From: JAXLWB01 sp046328715
GTDB taxonomy: Bacteria; Chloroflexota; Anaerolineae; Caldilineales; Caldilineaceae
Assembly: GCA_046328715.1 (NCBI GenBank)
Contig: JAXLWB010000003.1
Location: forward strand, 62,001-126,000
Direction: 5' to 3'
Length of the DNA stretch: 64,000 nt
How positions within the stretch are numbered: position 1 is the first letter of the stretch; each line of letters starts with the position of its first letter. The notes under the pieces are model-generated. The model worked only from the letters and a program-made list of their open reading frames with translations. It was not told the DNA's origin and ran no database searches. Position numbers and translations under genes: made by a program. Of this stretch, positions 43,869-52,960 are shown one piece after another.

Positions 43869-43966
43869 AGCACTACACGGAGAAAAGGAGAATATCATAC
43901 ACGTCGTTCTCTGTGTACTCCGTATCTCCTCGGTGCTCTCTGTGTCCTCCTCTCAAAACCAAGCTG
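43867..43966. repeat. ACACGGAGAAAAGGAG word-repeat stem-loop
   Basis: AGCACTACACGGAGAAAAGG on the left faces TTCTCTGTGTACTCCGTATC and TCCTCGGTGCT on the right, then more CTCTGTGTCC words. It begins at the stop of the condensing enzyme. Confidence 0.7.
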
Positions 43967-44054
43967 GAACAATCCAGAAACGTTTGATAGACAAAATAGA
44001 TGATATACTAAAAGATACCTTATCTTCCTATTCTTCAATAAGGAGCAAATTCCG

Positions 44055-44441
44055 ATGGCCTTCAAGTTTCCCAGCCCAGAATGGACCGAACAGTTTGTCA
44101 ATGAGATCAACGGCAGCGACGCCTATGCCAGTGCTGCCAAAAACTGGGAAGGTGATATTTCCCTCGTTATCGATGGTGGCGGTGCCATCTATCTTGACCT
44201 CTGGCATGGCAAGTGCCGTTCGGGCAAGTATCTCGACGATCCACACAGTGAAAAGCCAGCCTTTAAGATCAGCGCCACGCACGACAACTGGGTAAAGGTG
44301 CTCAAGGGCAAGCTTGACCCGATCCAGGGGCTCATGACACGCCAGATGAAACTCGAAGGCAACTTGGTCAAGATCATGCAGAACGTCAAAGCGGCGCAAG
44401 AATTGGTCAAATGCGCTACCAAAGTGCCAGCAGAAGTGTAA
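44055..44441 (+). CDS. SCP2 sterol-carrier domain protein
   Basis: This 128-residue protein is a single SCP2 fold beginning MAFKFPSPEWTEQFVNEIN, with SLVIDGGGAIYLDLWHGKC in the sheet and WVKVLKGKLDPIQGLM in the usual helix. SCP2 domains hold lipids or acyl chains in a hydrophobic tunnel. After a condensing enzyme and before an alcohol dehydrogenase, it may shuttle a hydrophobic intermediate. AAGGAG lies about 9 nt before the ATG. Confidence 0.85.
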   Translation: MAFKFPSPEWTEQFVNEINGSDAYASAAKNWEGDISLVIDGGGAIYLDLWHGKCRSGKYLDDPHSEKPAFKISATHDNWVKVLKGKLDPIQGLMTRQMKLEGNLVKIMQNVKAAQELVKCATKVPAEV

Positions 44442-44444
44442 AAG

Positions 44445-44520
44445 GTTACGAATTACGAGTTACGAGTTACGAATGATTGCTCCCGATCATTTCGTAACTC
44501 GTAACCCGTAATTCGTAATT
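44445..44520. repeat. TTACGAATTACG word-repeat stem-loop, second copy
   Basis: GGTTACGAATTACGAGTTAC plus GAGTTACG on the left faces CGTAACTCGTAACCCGTAAT plus TCGTAATT on the right. It has the same words as 26713-26778. It ends 16 nt before the alcohol dehydrogenase start. Confidence 0.8.
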
Positions 44521-44535
44521 CCCAAAGGATTTCAT

Positions 44536-45702
44536 ATGTGGTTTTTTAATTCGCCGGAAATTGCCTATGGCGATGAGGCATTGAGTTATCTTGCCGATTT
44601 GCCGGGCAAACGTGCATTTATCGTCACCGATCCTGTGCTGCAGAGCATGGGTTTTTCGGCGCGTGTCGAAGAACAGTTGCATAAGGGCGGGATCGAGAGC
44701 ACCGTATTTGCCGAAGTCGAGCCGGAGCCCAGTTTGCAGACGGTGCGCAAAGGGGCAGCGCTATTGGCAGAATATCAGCCCGACTGGATCATCGGACTGG
44801 GCGGCGGCAGTGCGATGGACGCCGCTAAGAGTATGTGGGCGCTCTATGAGCGACCCGACCTGCAAGTCGAAGAGATCAGTCCGATCTATCGTTTGGGTGT
44901 GAGCAAGGCGAAGATGATCGCTATCCCCACCACTGCGGGTACCGGCAGCGAGGTGACCTGGATGGTGGTATTGACCGATCTGGAGCAAAAGAAGAAGTTG
45001 GCACTGGGCAATCGTGAACTGACGCCGACCATTGCCATCGTCGATCCTTCGCTCACCGCCAAGCTGCCGGCCAAGATCACTGCTGACACTGGCATTGACG
45101 TCTTGACCCACGCCATTGAAGGCTACTGCAATAACTTTCACAACGATTTTAGCGATGCACTTTGTCTCAAGGCTACCGAGTTGGTCTTCCGCTATCTGCC
45201 GCGCGCAGTAGCAAATGGGGCAGAGGATGGGGAAGCCAGAGAAAAGATGGCCAATGCCGCAACGATTGCAGGTCTCGGCTTTGGCAATTCCTTTGCGGCG
45301 CTTGCTCATGCGATGGGGCACAGTTTTGGTGCCTACTTCAAAATTGCCCACGGGCGCACCGTCGGTCTCTTTTTGCCCTATACGATGGAATTCAACTTGC
45401 AGGGTGGTGTTGCACGCTATGCGGATATTGCCCGCTATCTGGGTATCAGCGATGGCAAAGATGAAACCGAAGCCAGTCAAGCGTTGATCCGTGCCATCCG
45501 CGAGTTGGAACGGACGATCGGGCAGCCCACTTCAGTTGCGGACATGGGTATCAGCCGCCAGGAGTTTGAGAAAGCACTGGAAGCCATTGTACCGAACGCC
45601 GAACTCGATAATGGTATCCTCCCTTCAGTGCGTATGCCGCAAAGCGAAGAATTACAGCAGCTTTTCTTGTACGCCTACGAAGGAAAGTCGGTAGATTTTT
45701 AA
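44536..45702 (+). CDS. Iron-containing alcohol dehydrogenase
   Basis: In this 388-residue protein of the group III (Fe-dependent) family, NAD(P) binding is in GLGGGSAMDAAK near residue 95 and PTTAGTGSEVT near 140. Iron ligands are in DVLTHAIEGY and AHAMGHSFGAYFKIAHGRTVG. It should oxidise an alcohol or reduce an aldehyde; the chain length is unknown. Placed after the SCP2 gene, it may make or use a long-chain alcohol. AAAGGA lies about 9 nt before the ATG. Confidence 0.88.
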   Translation: MWFFNSPEIAYGDEALSYLADLPGKRAFIVTDPVLQSMGFSARVEEQLHKGGIESTVFAEVEPEPSLQTVRKGAALLAEYQPDWIIGLGGGSAMDAAKSMWALYERPDLQVEEISPIYRLGVSKAKMIAIPTTAGTGSEVTWMVVLTDLEQKKKLALGNRELTPTIAIVDPSLTAKLPAKITADTGIDVLTHAIEGYCNNFHNDFSDALCLKATELVFRYLPRAVANGAEDGEAREKMANAATIAGLGFGNSFAALAHAMGHSFGAYFKIAHGRTVGLFLPYTMEFNLQGGVARYADIARYLGISDGKDETEASQALIRAIRELERTIGQPTSVADMGISRQEFEKALEAIVPNAELDNGILPSVRMPQSEELQQLFLYAYEGKSVDF

Positions 45703-45703
45703 G

Positions 45704-45763
45704 CAGCAAGCAGGGTGCAGGGTGCAGATCTGCCATTGCCTTCTGCAACTTGCACCTTGACAC
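45704..45763. repeat. GCAGGGTGCA word-repeat stem-loop
   Basis: AAGCAGGGTGCAGGGTGCAG on the left faces CTGCAACTTGCACCTTG on the right. It begins just after the alcohol dehydrogenase stop, and its right arm runs into the start of the acyltransferase gene. Confidence 0.65.
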
Positions 45764-45764
45764 C

Positions 45765-46622
45765 GTGACCCATCAAACGCAACTGGAAACACTCACCCAG
45801 ATCAACACAGATGACATCCTTGGTGCGATTGGATTGGGTGAGTTACGCCGTGGGCGAGGTCTAGTAAAGCTGCTCTGTCGTCCACCGGCGCAACGGTTTG
45901 CCCGTCAGGTGCTCGATTTCGATTGTCAAGTAGGTGAGTCTGGTTTGGCAGTCGCCAGCGTTGATATGCTGAAAACCCTGCACAATCAGCTCGTCATTCA
46001 AGGATGTGAGCATATCCCTGCTCATGGTCCACTCTTTTTTCTCTCCAACCATCCCGGCCTGACTGATACGATTGCCCTCTTTGCGAGCATTGCACGCCAC
46101 GATCTGCGTGTCCTGGCTGCCGATCGACCGTTTCTTCGTGCTCTTAGGAACACAAGCCGCTATCTGATCTACCTGGACGAGCAAAAGGGGCAAAATCGTA
46201 ATGCGGTACGCCAGGCAGTCAACCATCTCAAAGCAGAGGGTGCCTTGTTGACCTTTCCTGCGGGCAAGATCGAGCCAGATCCGGCTGTGCTGCCCGGAGC
46301 GGTCGAAGCGTTGCAAAGTTGGTCAAAAAGCATCGCTCTCTTTGTGCGCCAGGTGCCCACAGTACGATTGGTGCCAGTCATGGTCAAGGGAGTGCTTAAC
46401 CCGCAAGCACAGCGCCATCCTTTGCGTCTACTCCGCCGTAGCCAGAAAGATCGAGAATGGTTGGCAGCCATGCTGCAGATCCTGATTCCTGCCTACCAAT
46501 CAGTTACCGTGCAGGTACGCTTTGCCCCGCCGCTACAATTGGCCTATCTCAGACAGAACGATGACGCGGTCATGTCTGCCGTCCGTGCTTCCATGCAGGC
46601 GATGATCGAAGATTGTCAGTAA
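45765..46622 (+). CDS. Acyltransferase of the PlsC / glycerol-phosphate type
   Basis: This protein of about 285 residues has the HX4D catalytic motif in SNHPGLTDT near residue 100 and a block III-like FPAGK near 172. A DEQKGQNRNAVRQA stretch lies between them. It should transfer an acyl group to a hydroxyl of glycerol phosphate or another alcohol. It closes the plus-strand series with the condensing enzyme, SCP2 and alcohol dehydrogenase, so an acylated alcohol is a possible product. The start is uncertain: GTG 45765 is just after the repeat, and TTG 45750 is inside it. Confidence 0.78.
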   Translation: MTHQTQLETLTQINTDDILGAIGLGELRRGRGLVKLLCRPPAQRFARQVLDFDCQVGESGLAVASVDMLKTLHNQLVIQGCEHIPAHGPLFFLSNHPGLTDTIALFASIARHDLRVLAADRPFLRALRNTSRYLIYLDEQKGQNRNAVRQAVNHLKAEGALLTFPAGKIEPDPAVLPGAVEALQSWSKSIALFVRQVPTVRLVPVMVKGVLNPQAQRHPLRLLRRSQKDREWLAAMLQILIPAYQSVTVQVRFAPPLQLAYLRQNDDAVMSAVRASMQAMIEDCQ

Positions 46623-46697
46623 GTCAATGGGATAATAAATCAGTAGACAGTGAATCAGTAAAGACTGTTCCACTGATTCACTGTCTACTGATCACTT
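46621..46697. repeat. CAGTAGACAGTGAATCAGT word-repeat stem-loop
   Basis: AATCAGTAGACAGTGAATCA on the left faces CACTGATTCACTGTCTACTG on the right. It lies between the convergent acyltransferase and aldolase genes and could end both transcripts. Confidence 0.8.
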
Positions 46698-46698
46698 C

Positions 46699-47778
46699 CT
46701 AGTACACGTACGCCGTGCCATTGCGATGTTTGACGCCGTTTTTGAGCACGCCTTCCACGCTGTCGAGCACACGTTCAATATCGCTGGCAGTCACATGATA
46801 ATTGGTGACCGCCCGCATCCGTCTACCGCCCGTCGGGTTGATGCGGATACCCTGGTCGGCTAGTTCTAGTGAAAGTTGGGCCGGGGTCAAGTCAGCCTTT
46901 TGTACCTCAAAGAAGACCAGGTTGGTCTCCACATTCTTGGCGTCGATCGCAATGCCATCCATCGAAGCAAGTCCGTTGGCCAGCAACTTGGCATTGGCAT
47001 GATCCTCAGCCAGCCGATCGACCATTTCAGTAACTGCCACAATCCCGGCAGCAGCCACGATGCCCGCCTGTCGTTGTGCTCCTCCCACCACCTTGCGTGC
47101 CCGATAGACACGCTTGATAAATTCCTTCGAGCCTGCCACCACCGACCCAACCGGCGCTGCCAGTCCCTTGCTGAGGCAGACGCTGACACTGTCAGCCTTT
47201 TCGACCAAACGCTTCGGCGGCAGACCCAAGGCGACTGCCGCATTCCAAAGCCGGGCACCGTCGATATGCAACTTCAAGCCTTTACTATGCGCAAAATCAC
47301 CGACAGCGTCCACGTATTCTGGTGGCAGCACTCGACCGCCTGATTTGTTGTGGGTGTTTTCGAGGGCAACCAAGCGTGTGGTTGTGTAGTGCGGATCATC
47401 GTGATGAATCGACGCCTCGATGTCAGCGATATTGAGCGTACCATCAGCATTCGTCGGTACGGGATGAAAGACTGCACCACCGAGGGCCGAAGAGCCACCC
47501 TGCTCGGCGATAAAAATGTGACAGCCATCGCCTAAGATCACTTCATCGCCACGTCCGCAATGGGCCAATACGCTGGTCAGGTTGCCCATCGTGCCGCTCG
47601 ACACAAAGAGCGCCGCTTCCTTGCCCAACATAGCAGCAACCATCTCCTGCAATGTATTTACAGTTGGGTCTTCACCATAGACATCGTCACCCACTTCGGC
47701 CTCGGCCATCGCACGCCGCATGGCGGGTGTCGGTTTAGTCACAGTATCACTACGCAGATCGATGATTGGGTTGCTCAT
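46699..47778 (-). CDS. ltaE: Low-specificity L-threonine aldolase
   Basis: It splits threonine or allo-threonine into glycine and acetaldehyde with PLP. The 359-residue protein begins MSNPIIDLRSDTVTKPT, as in the family. The PLP lysine is in SVCLSKGLAAPVGS, HIDGARLWNAAVAL gives the PLP Asp, and FVSSGTMGNL is near residue 60. ATG 47778 has AAAGGACT upstream and is preferred over an in-frame start at 47799. Confidence 0.92.
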   Translation of the reverse strand: MSNPIIDLRSDTVTKPTPAMRRAMAEAEVGDDVYGEDPTVNTLQEMVAAMLGKEAALFVSSGTMGNLTSVLAHCGRGDEVILGDGCHIFIAEQGGSSALGGAVFHPVPTNADGTLNIADIEASIHHDDPHYTTTRLVALENTHNKSGGRVLPPEYVDAVGDFAHSKGLKLHIDGARLWNAAVALGLPPKRLVEKADSVSVCLSKGLAAPVGSVVAGSKEFIKRVYRARKVVGGAQRQAGIVAAAGIVAVTEMVDRLAEDHANAKLLANGLASMDGIAIDAKNVETNLVFFEVQKADLTPAQLSLELADQGIRINPTGGRRMRAVTNYHVTASDIERVLDSVEGVLKNGVKHRNGTAYVY

Positions 47779-47806
47779 GCTTGAGTCCTTTCTGGACAAA
47801 AAAAAA

Positions 47807-47876
47807 GAGATTGAGAGATTAGCAGATTGGTATCACGGAATCTTCCAATCTCCTAATCTCTCAATCTCTCAATTTC
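47807..47876. repeat. GAGATTGAGAGATTAG word-repeat stem-loop
   Basis: AGAGATTGAGAGATTAGCAG plus ATTGG on the left faces CCAATCTCCTAATCTCTCAA on the right. It has the same word family as 11259-11322. Confidence 0.75.
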
Positions 47877-47961
47877 AGAACCTAGAGAGCCAGACAGAGT
47901 GACAAGCGAACTAACATCCCTCTTGTCATCTTGTCATCCCTTCAAAATTTAATTACAATCA

Positions 47962-48324
47962 TCATGAAGGTTGATGAATCGGCGTAAGCGGAGTCACTTT
48001 GGGTGGCACATGGGCAGCGGGGATCGTAGCCAATTTACGCCACCGTTCTGCTGCGCCATGGCGAAAGAGGTTTGGATCGAAGTCAGCCAAAAACTCCCAA
48101 CCTTCAATCGACAACCCCTCTTGAATGTCCTTTGTCAGATCAAACTCCAACGTGCGCCCGTCGGTACTCACCGAAAAGTGGAGCAACTGGTCATTGCCGT
48201 CGTCAATAATATCTACAACACAAGGACGGGTTGTTCCCATCGGTTTGCGGAAGAATGCCGCTGAGCAACGCGAACAAAAGGGAAGCGATGCATCACAATA
48301 ACTACGATCCATTACGATTTTCAT
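47962..48324 (-). CDS. Unknown small protein with N-terminal cysteines
   Basis: This 120-residue protein has four Cys in the first 35 residues (YCDASLPFCSRCSA and TRPCVV), which could bind a metal or form disulfides. The middle has DFDPNLFRHGAAERWRKL and the end is Pro-rich. There is no signal peptide. GGGAGGG lies close to the ATG. I know no family for it. It stands alone between the aldolase and an aminotransferase. Confidence 0.6.
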   Translation of the reverse strand: MKIVMDRSYCDASLPFCSRCSAAFFRKPMGTTRPCVVDIIDDGNDQLLHFSVSTDGRTLEFDLTKDIQEGLSIEGWEFLADFDPNLFRHGAAERWRKLATIPAAHVPPKVTPLTPIHQPS

Positions 48325-48491
48325 AACCCTCCCTATCGAATGTTTCTATTCTCCACGCCTTTGGGGATAGCGAATCGTCGAATCGCCTCATGTGCGATTC
48401 ACAGGAATATATAAAAACATAAACCTGAATATAAGAGGGCGGAATCGTCCAAATGGCTAGTCTTTTTACTGGTCACATTGTTGGTTTGAAG

Positions 48492-48580
48492 CATGATGCG
48501 TAGTACATGTTCCCTGATCCGTGAAATTTATTGTCAACCTATACCTGACACCTATCACGCATCATACATCATTCACCCCG
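48492..48580. repeat. Degenerate GATGCGT word-repeat
   Basis: AGCATGATGCGTAGTACATG is loosely complementary to TATCACGCATCATACATCAT. The words resemble those of 3546-3692. It ends at the aminotransferase stop codon. Confidence 0.55.
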
Positions 48581-49687
48581 TTAACGCTGTCCCAGCATAA
48601 ACTGCTCCACCTTAGCAAAGAGCCGCTCCAAATCTGCCTCGGTGCAGACCCCCATATGAGCAATACGGAAGGCTTGGCCCTTGAATTTGCCATAGCCATC
48701 GGAGATTTCCATATCGAAGTGGGCCAGGTACTTATTGAGCGCACTGATATCGATTCTCAAGTTGTTCGTGACTGTCGTCACCGTGACTGAGCGATATCCG
48801 TCCTCGGCCATTAGATCAAAATCGTGTTTGAGTGCCCATTGGCGGGTTTTCTCTGCCATACGCTGGTGGCGAGCATAGACATTTTCGATACCCTCCTCCA
48901 TCATCAGGTCAAGTTGCAAGCTCAAAGCACGCATCAACGAGATGGCAGGCGTGGCTGGCGTTGTATTCTTCACACGCGACTTCTCCAGATTGATGAAATC
49001 CCAGTACCAGCCACGCCCCTTGACTGTCTTGGCCTTTTCCATCAAGCGGTTGCTGACGGCACAGAAGGCCAGTCCAGGCGGCAATGCAAATGCTTTTTGC
49101 GAAGAAGTCAAGAGAATATCGAGATCCCAGGCATCAAAGGGAATCGCAACCCCACCCGCCGAGGAGACGGCATCGACCATCACCAACGTCTGTGGGCTTA
49201 GTTCGCGCACAGTTTTGGCGATCTCGCCCACGGGGCTCATGACGCCAGTGCTTGTCTCATTGTGCACCACGGTGATCGCCTCGATTGGGCCGTCTACGAG
49301 TGCTTTGCGCAGTGCCTCGGCCACTTGCTCGGGTTTGACCGCAGTGTTCCAGGGAATATCAACTCGAATCGTTTCCTTATCGCAGCCCTCGGCGCAATTG
49401 AACCAGCGTTCGCTAAAGGCACCGTTGACAAAACAGAGCACTCGTTTGCTGACGGCGTTACGAATTGCCGCTTCATGCAAACCCGAACCAGAAGCAGCCA
49501 GGATAAAAACTCGATCCTTGGCTTGAAAGAGCGTGCGTAGTTGACTTTCACATTTCGCAAAGAGTGACTCAAATTCATCACTGCGATGGCCGATCATCGG
49601 TGCACTTTGGGCAGCCAAGACTTCGGGCAGTACATCAGTGGGGCCAGGAATAAAGAGTCGTTGTGCCGGTTTATTTTGGATTGACAT
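48581..49687 (-). CDS. Alanine-glyoxylate / serine-pyruvate type aminotransferase (class V)
   Basis: This 368-residue protein is a PLP enzyme starting AQRLFIPGPTDVLPEV near residue 8, with the lysine in LLTSSQKAFALPPG near residue 190 and VDAVSSAGGVAIPFD carrying the PLP Asp. It should move amino groups between small amino acids and 2-oxoacids; glyoxylate, pyruvate and phosphonates are possible partners. ATG 49687 matches the family N-terminus. An ATG 10 codons earlier is also in frame. Confidence 0.87.
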   Translation of the reverse strand: MSIQNKPAQRLFIPGPTDVLPEVLAAQSAPMIGHRSDEFESLFAKCESQLRTLFQAKDRVFILAASGSGLHEAAIRNAVSKRVLCFVNGAFSERWFNCAEGCDKETIRVDIPWNTAVKPEQVAEALRKALVDGPIEAITVVHNETSTGVMSPVGEIAKTVRELSPQTLVMVDAVSSAGGVAIPFDAWDLDILLTSSQKAFALPPGLAFCAVSNRLMEKAKTVKGRGWYWDFINLEKSRVKNTTPATPAISLMRALSLQLDLMMEEGIENVYARHQRMAEKTRQWALKHDFDLMAEDGYRSVTVTTVTNNLRIDISALNKYLAHFDMEISDGYGKFKGQAFRIAHMGVCTEADLERLFAKVEQFMLGQR

Positions 49688-49977
49688 AAATAGTTTGTTC
49701 CTATCTTCACTTTTCATCTGTGATTTTTTGAACAATATAACGTATTCAAGGCGACTCAACAATTTTTATAACAATTGATGGCATGTTGCGACTTGCCTTT
49801 GCGGCGCGCAGCCAGTTGCTATATTCAATCTTCTACTATAGCCATATCGTTTTTTAGAATTATCGTAATGACATCACCCTACAAATTGAAAGCTATTATT
49901 AAGTTTTGGTTGTTAAGGTTTGTGCGAAGATAAGGTGGCGACAATACTTACCCAGAACTTCACAATAGGAGGGTTTT

Positions 49978-50532
49978 ATGACGAATTATAAAATGCAACG
50001 AATCAGCATACGGTCCACCACCTCAGTTTCCCGAGTTTCTGTGCTTTATACACCGTATCACTGCCCTCAACTTCAATCCTTTTATGTGCAGAGTGCCCTG
50101 GCAATTTTGATGACACTTTGTGTTCTGCTCGCTAATCTTGCCATCGCCAAAGCAGACAATACAGCGAATGTCGGTCACGTCCATACCGTTCTGCTCAGCG
50201 GTAACGAGGTCAAAGATTTGCCTGGAGCAGTCTTAGTGGGTGATGGAATTGTTTGGAGCAACGTGAGCAACCAAACCATTGTCATCGAGCGCACCAGCGG
50301 CTTTCGCCTCTTTTTGCCCTTGCTGCAAACAGAAAACAAATCCTCATCTGCCGAGCCGTCGTTAGAGCAGGGAACAGACAAGGGCAGCAATCTGCTGGGC
50401 GAGTCGGCCTCGGCTTGGATCATTGAAGCGGGCGAATCTATCACCATGGAATTTGACCAGCCAAACTTTTATACCTTCAAATTTGACGGTACCGCAACGC
50501 AGCAGTGGCAAATTGTGGTGAATGCGGAGTAA
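49978..50532 (+). CDS. Exported small protein of unknown function
   Basis: This 184-residue protein has an N-terminal region of about 35 residues before a strong hydrophobic signal (SALAILMTLCVLLANLAIAKA). The mature part has a beta-rich pattern (GDGIVWSNVSNQTIVIERTS, EAGESITMEFDQPNFYTFKF) reminiscent of a cupredoxin-like sandwich, but Cys and Met copper ligands are not evident. AGGAGGG lies about 4 nt before the ATG. Confidence 0.65.
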   Translation: MTNYKMQRISIRSTTSVSRVSVLYTPYHCPQLQSFYVQSALAILMTLCVLLANLAIAKADNTANVGHVHTVLLSGNEVKDLPGAVLVGDGIVWSNVSNQTIVIERTSGFRLFLPLLQTENKSSSAEPSLEQGTDKGSNLLGESASAWIIEAGESITMEFDQPNFYTFKFDGTATQQWQIVVNAE

Positions 50533-50844
50533 TTGCAATACTCCGTTTGCTAACAGACAAAGCAGATCAAGATTGTACAAATGGTAGGTGAGGTCTAAGT
50601 GTCATGTCTATAAGCACCAGGTTGAACGGTTATGTTTCCCATGTAGCGTGATTCGTGAATGGTTAGCGAAAATTCACACATCACACTTCACGGATCTCCG
50701 AACCTTGGATAGATCATCGTGGCGTATCCGGAATTCACACCAAGCGTATTAGACCTTTGTGCGCTACCGTTCTTTGATCACTCAACCACACACATAGGAA
50801 CAAAAATACAGAGTGAGTTGCTACGCCATGTTACAATTGTGGGA
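50533..50844. other. Intergenic region before the radical SAM gene
   Basis: It contains a word-repeat hairpin at about 50643-50700 (GCGTGATTCGTGAATGG against TTCACACATCACACTTCACG). A GTG at 50719 is in frame with the radical SAM gene but would add 42 residues not expected in the family. TACAAT (50832-50837) lies 7 nt before the ATG at 50845, so a leaderless message is possible; no clear -35 box is seen. Confidence 0.4.
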
Positions 50845-52731
50845 ATGAAAAGAAGAGAATTCTCGCCAAAACATCGTAAGACTTCCCTCGCATCCACGCC
50901 AGCAGAGAGTGGAACCATCTACAAAGATCCCGGTGGACGGATTTCAGTGGCACTCACCATGCCTAACACCTATTATGTCGGGATGAGCAGTTTGGCGTTG
51001 CAACTGCTTTACCGCACCTTTAATCGCGCCGAAGATGTGGTCTGTGAACGGATCTTCTGGGAAAAAGGTGCCACCTTGGCGGGAAAGCCGCTACTCTCAC
51101 TCGAAAACGAGCGCCCTGCCGATGAATTTGACGTTTGGGCCTTTACCATCTCGTGGGAGATGGACTATTTCAATGTGATTGATCTGTTGCGCCAGGCCAA
51201 GATTCCACCACTGGCAGCGGATCGCCAAGCTTCGACCCAATGGGATGGTCGTCCCTGGCCGCTGTTGATTGCTGGCGGGCCTGGTGTGACCATGAACCCG
51301 GAGCCTGTTGCGCCGATCTTTGATGCGATCTTAATCGGCGAGGGCGAAGAGGCGGTACCCCAGTTTATTGAACTCTGCCATGAAGGATTGGAAGATCAGG
51401 CAGTGCTTTTGGCTGAATTGGATCGCACCCCTGGTTGGTACGTGCCAACGTTACGCCCTTCCAGTCGGACGCATCCCCACTTCAAACAGGTGGAGCGACT
51501 GTGGGTACGCCAACTGCCCGACTTCGATACCACCAGTGCCCTCTACACAGCGGACTCCGAATTTTCCAACATGCACCTGATGGAGATTGCACGCGGTTGT
51601 GGGCGTGGTTGTCGCTTTTGTCTGGCTGGATATGTCTACCGCCCCCCGCGCGAACAGCCGCTCGAACGTCTGCTTGTTTCCGCTGAAAATGCCGTTCTTT
51701 CTGGCTACACGAAAATTGGTTTAGTCAGTGCCGCTGTCAGCGATCACACACAGATAGACGAACTTGCGACCGAATTGCAGAAGATGGGCGCATCAATCTC
51801 TGCCAGCTCAATGCGGATGGACCCGATCAGCGTGCCATTGATCAAGGCCATGGCTGAAACCGGAGCACAAAATCTCACCGTTGCACCTGAAGCGGGCAGC
51901 CAGCGCCTGCGCAATGTCATCAACAAGACGCAGACCGAAGAGCAGATGATGCGTGCCGTCTCGTTGGCGCAGGAATTCAACTTTCCACAGCTAAAGCTCT
52001 ACTTCATGGTCGGCCATCCGACGGAGAACGAAGAGGATATTCAGGCGCTGATCGACTTCACGCTGGAAGCACGCAAACGCTTCAAACGGCGTATTGCGAT
52101 CAATGCGACTCCCTTTGTGCCCAAGGCGCACACTCCCTTTCAGTGGGAGGGCATGACGCCGATTGACACAATCCGCAAACGACAGAAGAGCATCTTTTCG
52201 GCGCTGGCGCGTCATGGTGTTGATGTGCGTGCCGATTCGCCGGATTGGGCCGAAGTACAAGCCGTGCTCAGCCGGGGGGATCGACGACTGGTTGACGTGT
52301 TGTTAGCGATTCCATCTGGCGGACTGACAGTGCGTGCCTTCTTTAAAGCGATGGAAGAAGCAAGATTGAATCGGGAAGACTATGTCGGTCGTTGGGAGAT
52401 TGGCGCGCCTTTGCCGTGGGATATTGTGCAGAGTGGCGTCAGCGAAAATTACTTTCACTACGAATTGAAGCTAGCGGCACAAAGCCAGACCGGCCTCTCC
52501 TGTCCGCCGGATAGCGCAGGATGTCTCACCTGTCAGGCATGTGATGAAGATTGGGCGTTCCGCTACGGCGCTAACAGCAACCGCCCCATCGCTTTGGCTG
52601 CTGGTGGCGCACCTGCCAAAGGTGGCCCCTGGCGTGCCCAAGATTGGCAACCCTGGAGCAAACTCAAGGGAGAGAAGCACGGCGTGGTGACGCCGATTGT
52701 GTTAGAGGAGAAGGTTGAGATTAGGGATTGA
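50845..52731 (+). CDS. Radical SAM protein with B12-binding-like N-terminal domain
   Basis: In this 628-residue protein the first 200 residues (TIYKDPGGRISVALTMPNTY split by VGMSSLALQLLYR) resemble the cobalamin-binding N-terminal domain of B12-type radical SAM proteins. The iron-sulfur motif is in RGCGRGCRFCLAG (CxxxCxxC). A radical SAM barrel follows with MRMDPISVPLIKAMAETG and TVAPEAGSQRLRNVINK. The C-terminal end has extra cysteines in SCPPDSAGCLTCQACDE, perhaps a second cluster. The substrate is unknown. ATG 50845 fits related N-termini better than GTG 50719. Confidence 0.82.
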   Translation: MKRREFSPKHRKTSLASTPAESGTIYKDPGGRISVALTMPNTYYVGMSSLALQLLYRTFNRAEDVVCERIFWEKGATLAGKPLLSLENERPADEFDVWAFTISWEMDYFNVIDLLRQAKIPPLAADRQASTQWDGRPWPLLIAGGPGVTMNPEPVAPIFDAILIGEGEEAVPQFIELCHEGLEDQAVLLAELDRTPGWYVPTLRPSSRTHPHFKQVERLWVRQLPDFDTTSALYTADSEFSNMHLMEIARGCGRGCRFCLAGYVYRPPREQPLERLLVSAENAVLSGYTKIGLVSAAVSDHTQIDELATELQKMGASISASSMRMDPISVPLIKAMAETGAQNLTVAPEAGSQRLRNVINKTQTEEQMMRAVSLAQEFNFPQLKLYFMVGHPTENEEDIQALIDFTLEARKRFKRRIAINATPFVPKAHTPFQWEGMTPIDTIRKRQKSIFSALARHGVDVRADSPDWAEVQAVLSRGDRRLVDVLLAIPSGGLTVRAFFKAMEEARLNREDYVGRWEIGAPLPWDIVQSGVSENYFHYELKLAAQSQTGLSCPPDSAGCLTCQACDEDWAFRYGANSNRPIALAAGGAPAKGGPWRAQDWQPWSKLKGEKHGVVTPIVLEEKVEIRD

Positions 52732-52776
52732 CCGGTAAGATACCGCAATCTCGGTTTTCGTTAATGGAATGATAAT

Positions 52777-52887
52777 ATGTCATTCTGAAACATATCACTC
52801 TGAGGAGCGGCTATTTGCGACGAGGAATCTTGGTCGGTCTGCATCGCAAGATTCTTCGCTCGAAAAAGCCCTCATTCAGAATGACAT
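52777..52887. mobile_element. MITE-like element with 13-bp terminal inverted repeats
   Basis: ATGTCATTCTGAA (52777-52789) is exactly mirrored by TTCAGAATGACAT (52875-52887). An inner GAATCTTG/CAAGATTC hairpin lies in the middle. The terminal words resemble the GTCATTCTGAG repeats common in many bacterial intergenic regions. It lies between convergent genes. Confidence 0.55.
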
Positions 52888-52960
52888 GTTTCTCGACTAC
52901 CGAACAATCTCAATTTACACTGGACTCACGGTCAATCTTCAATCTCTATCGTTGATATGC

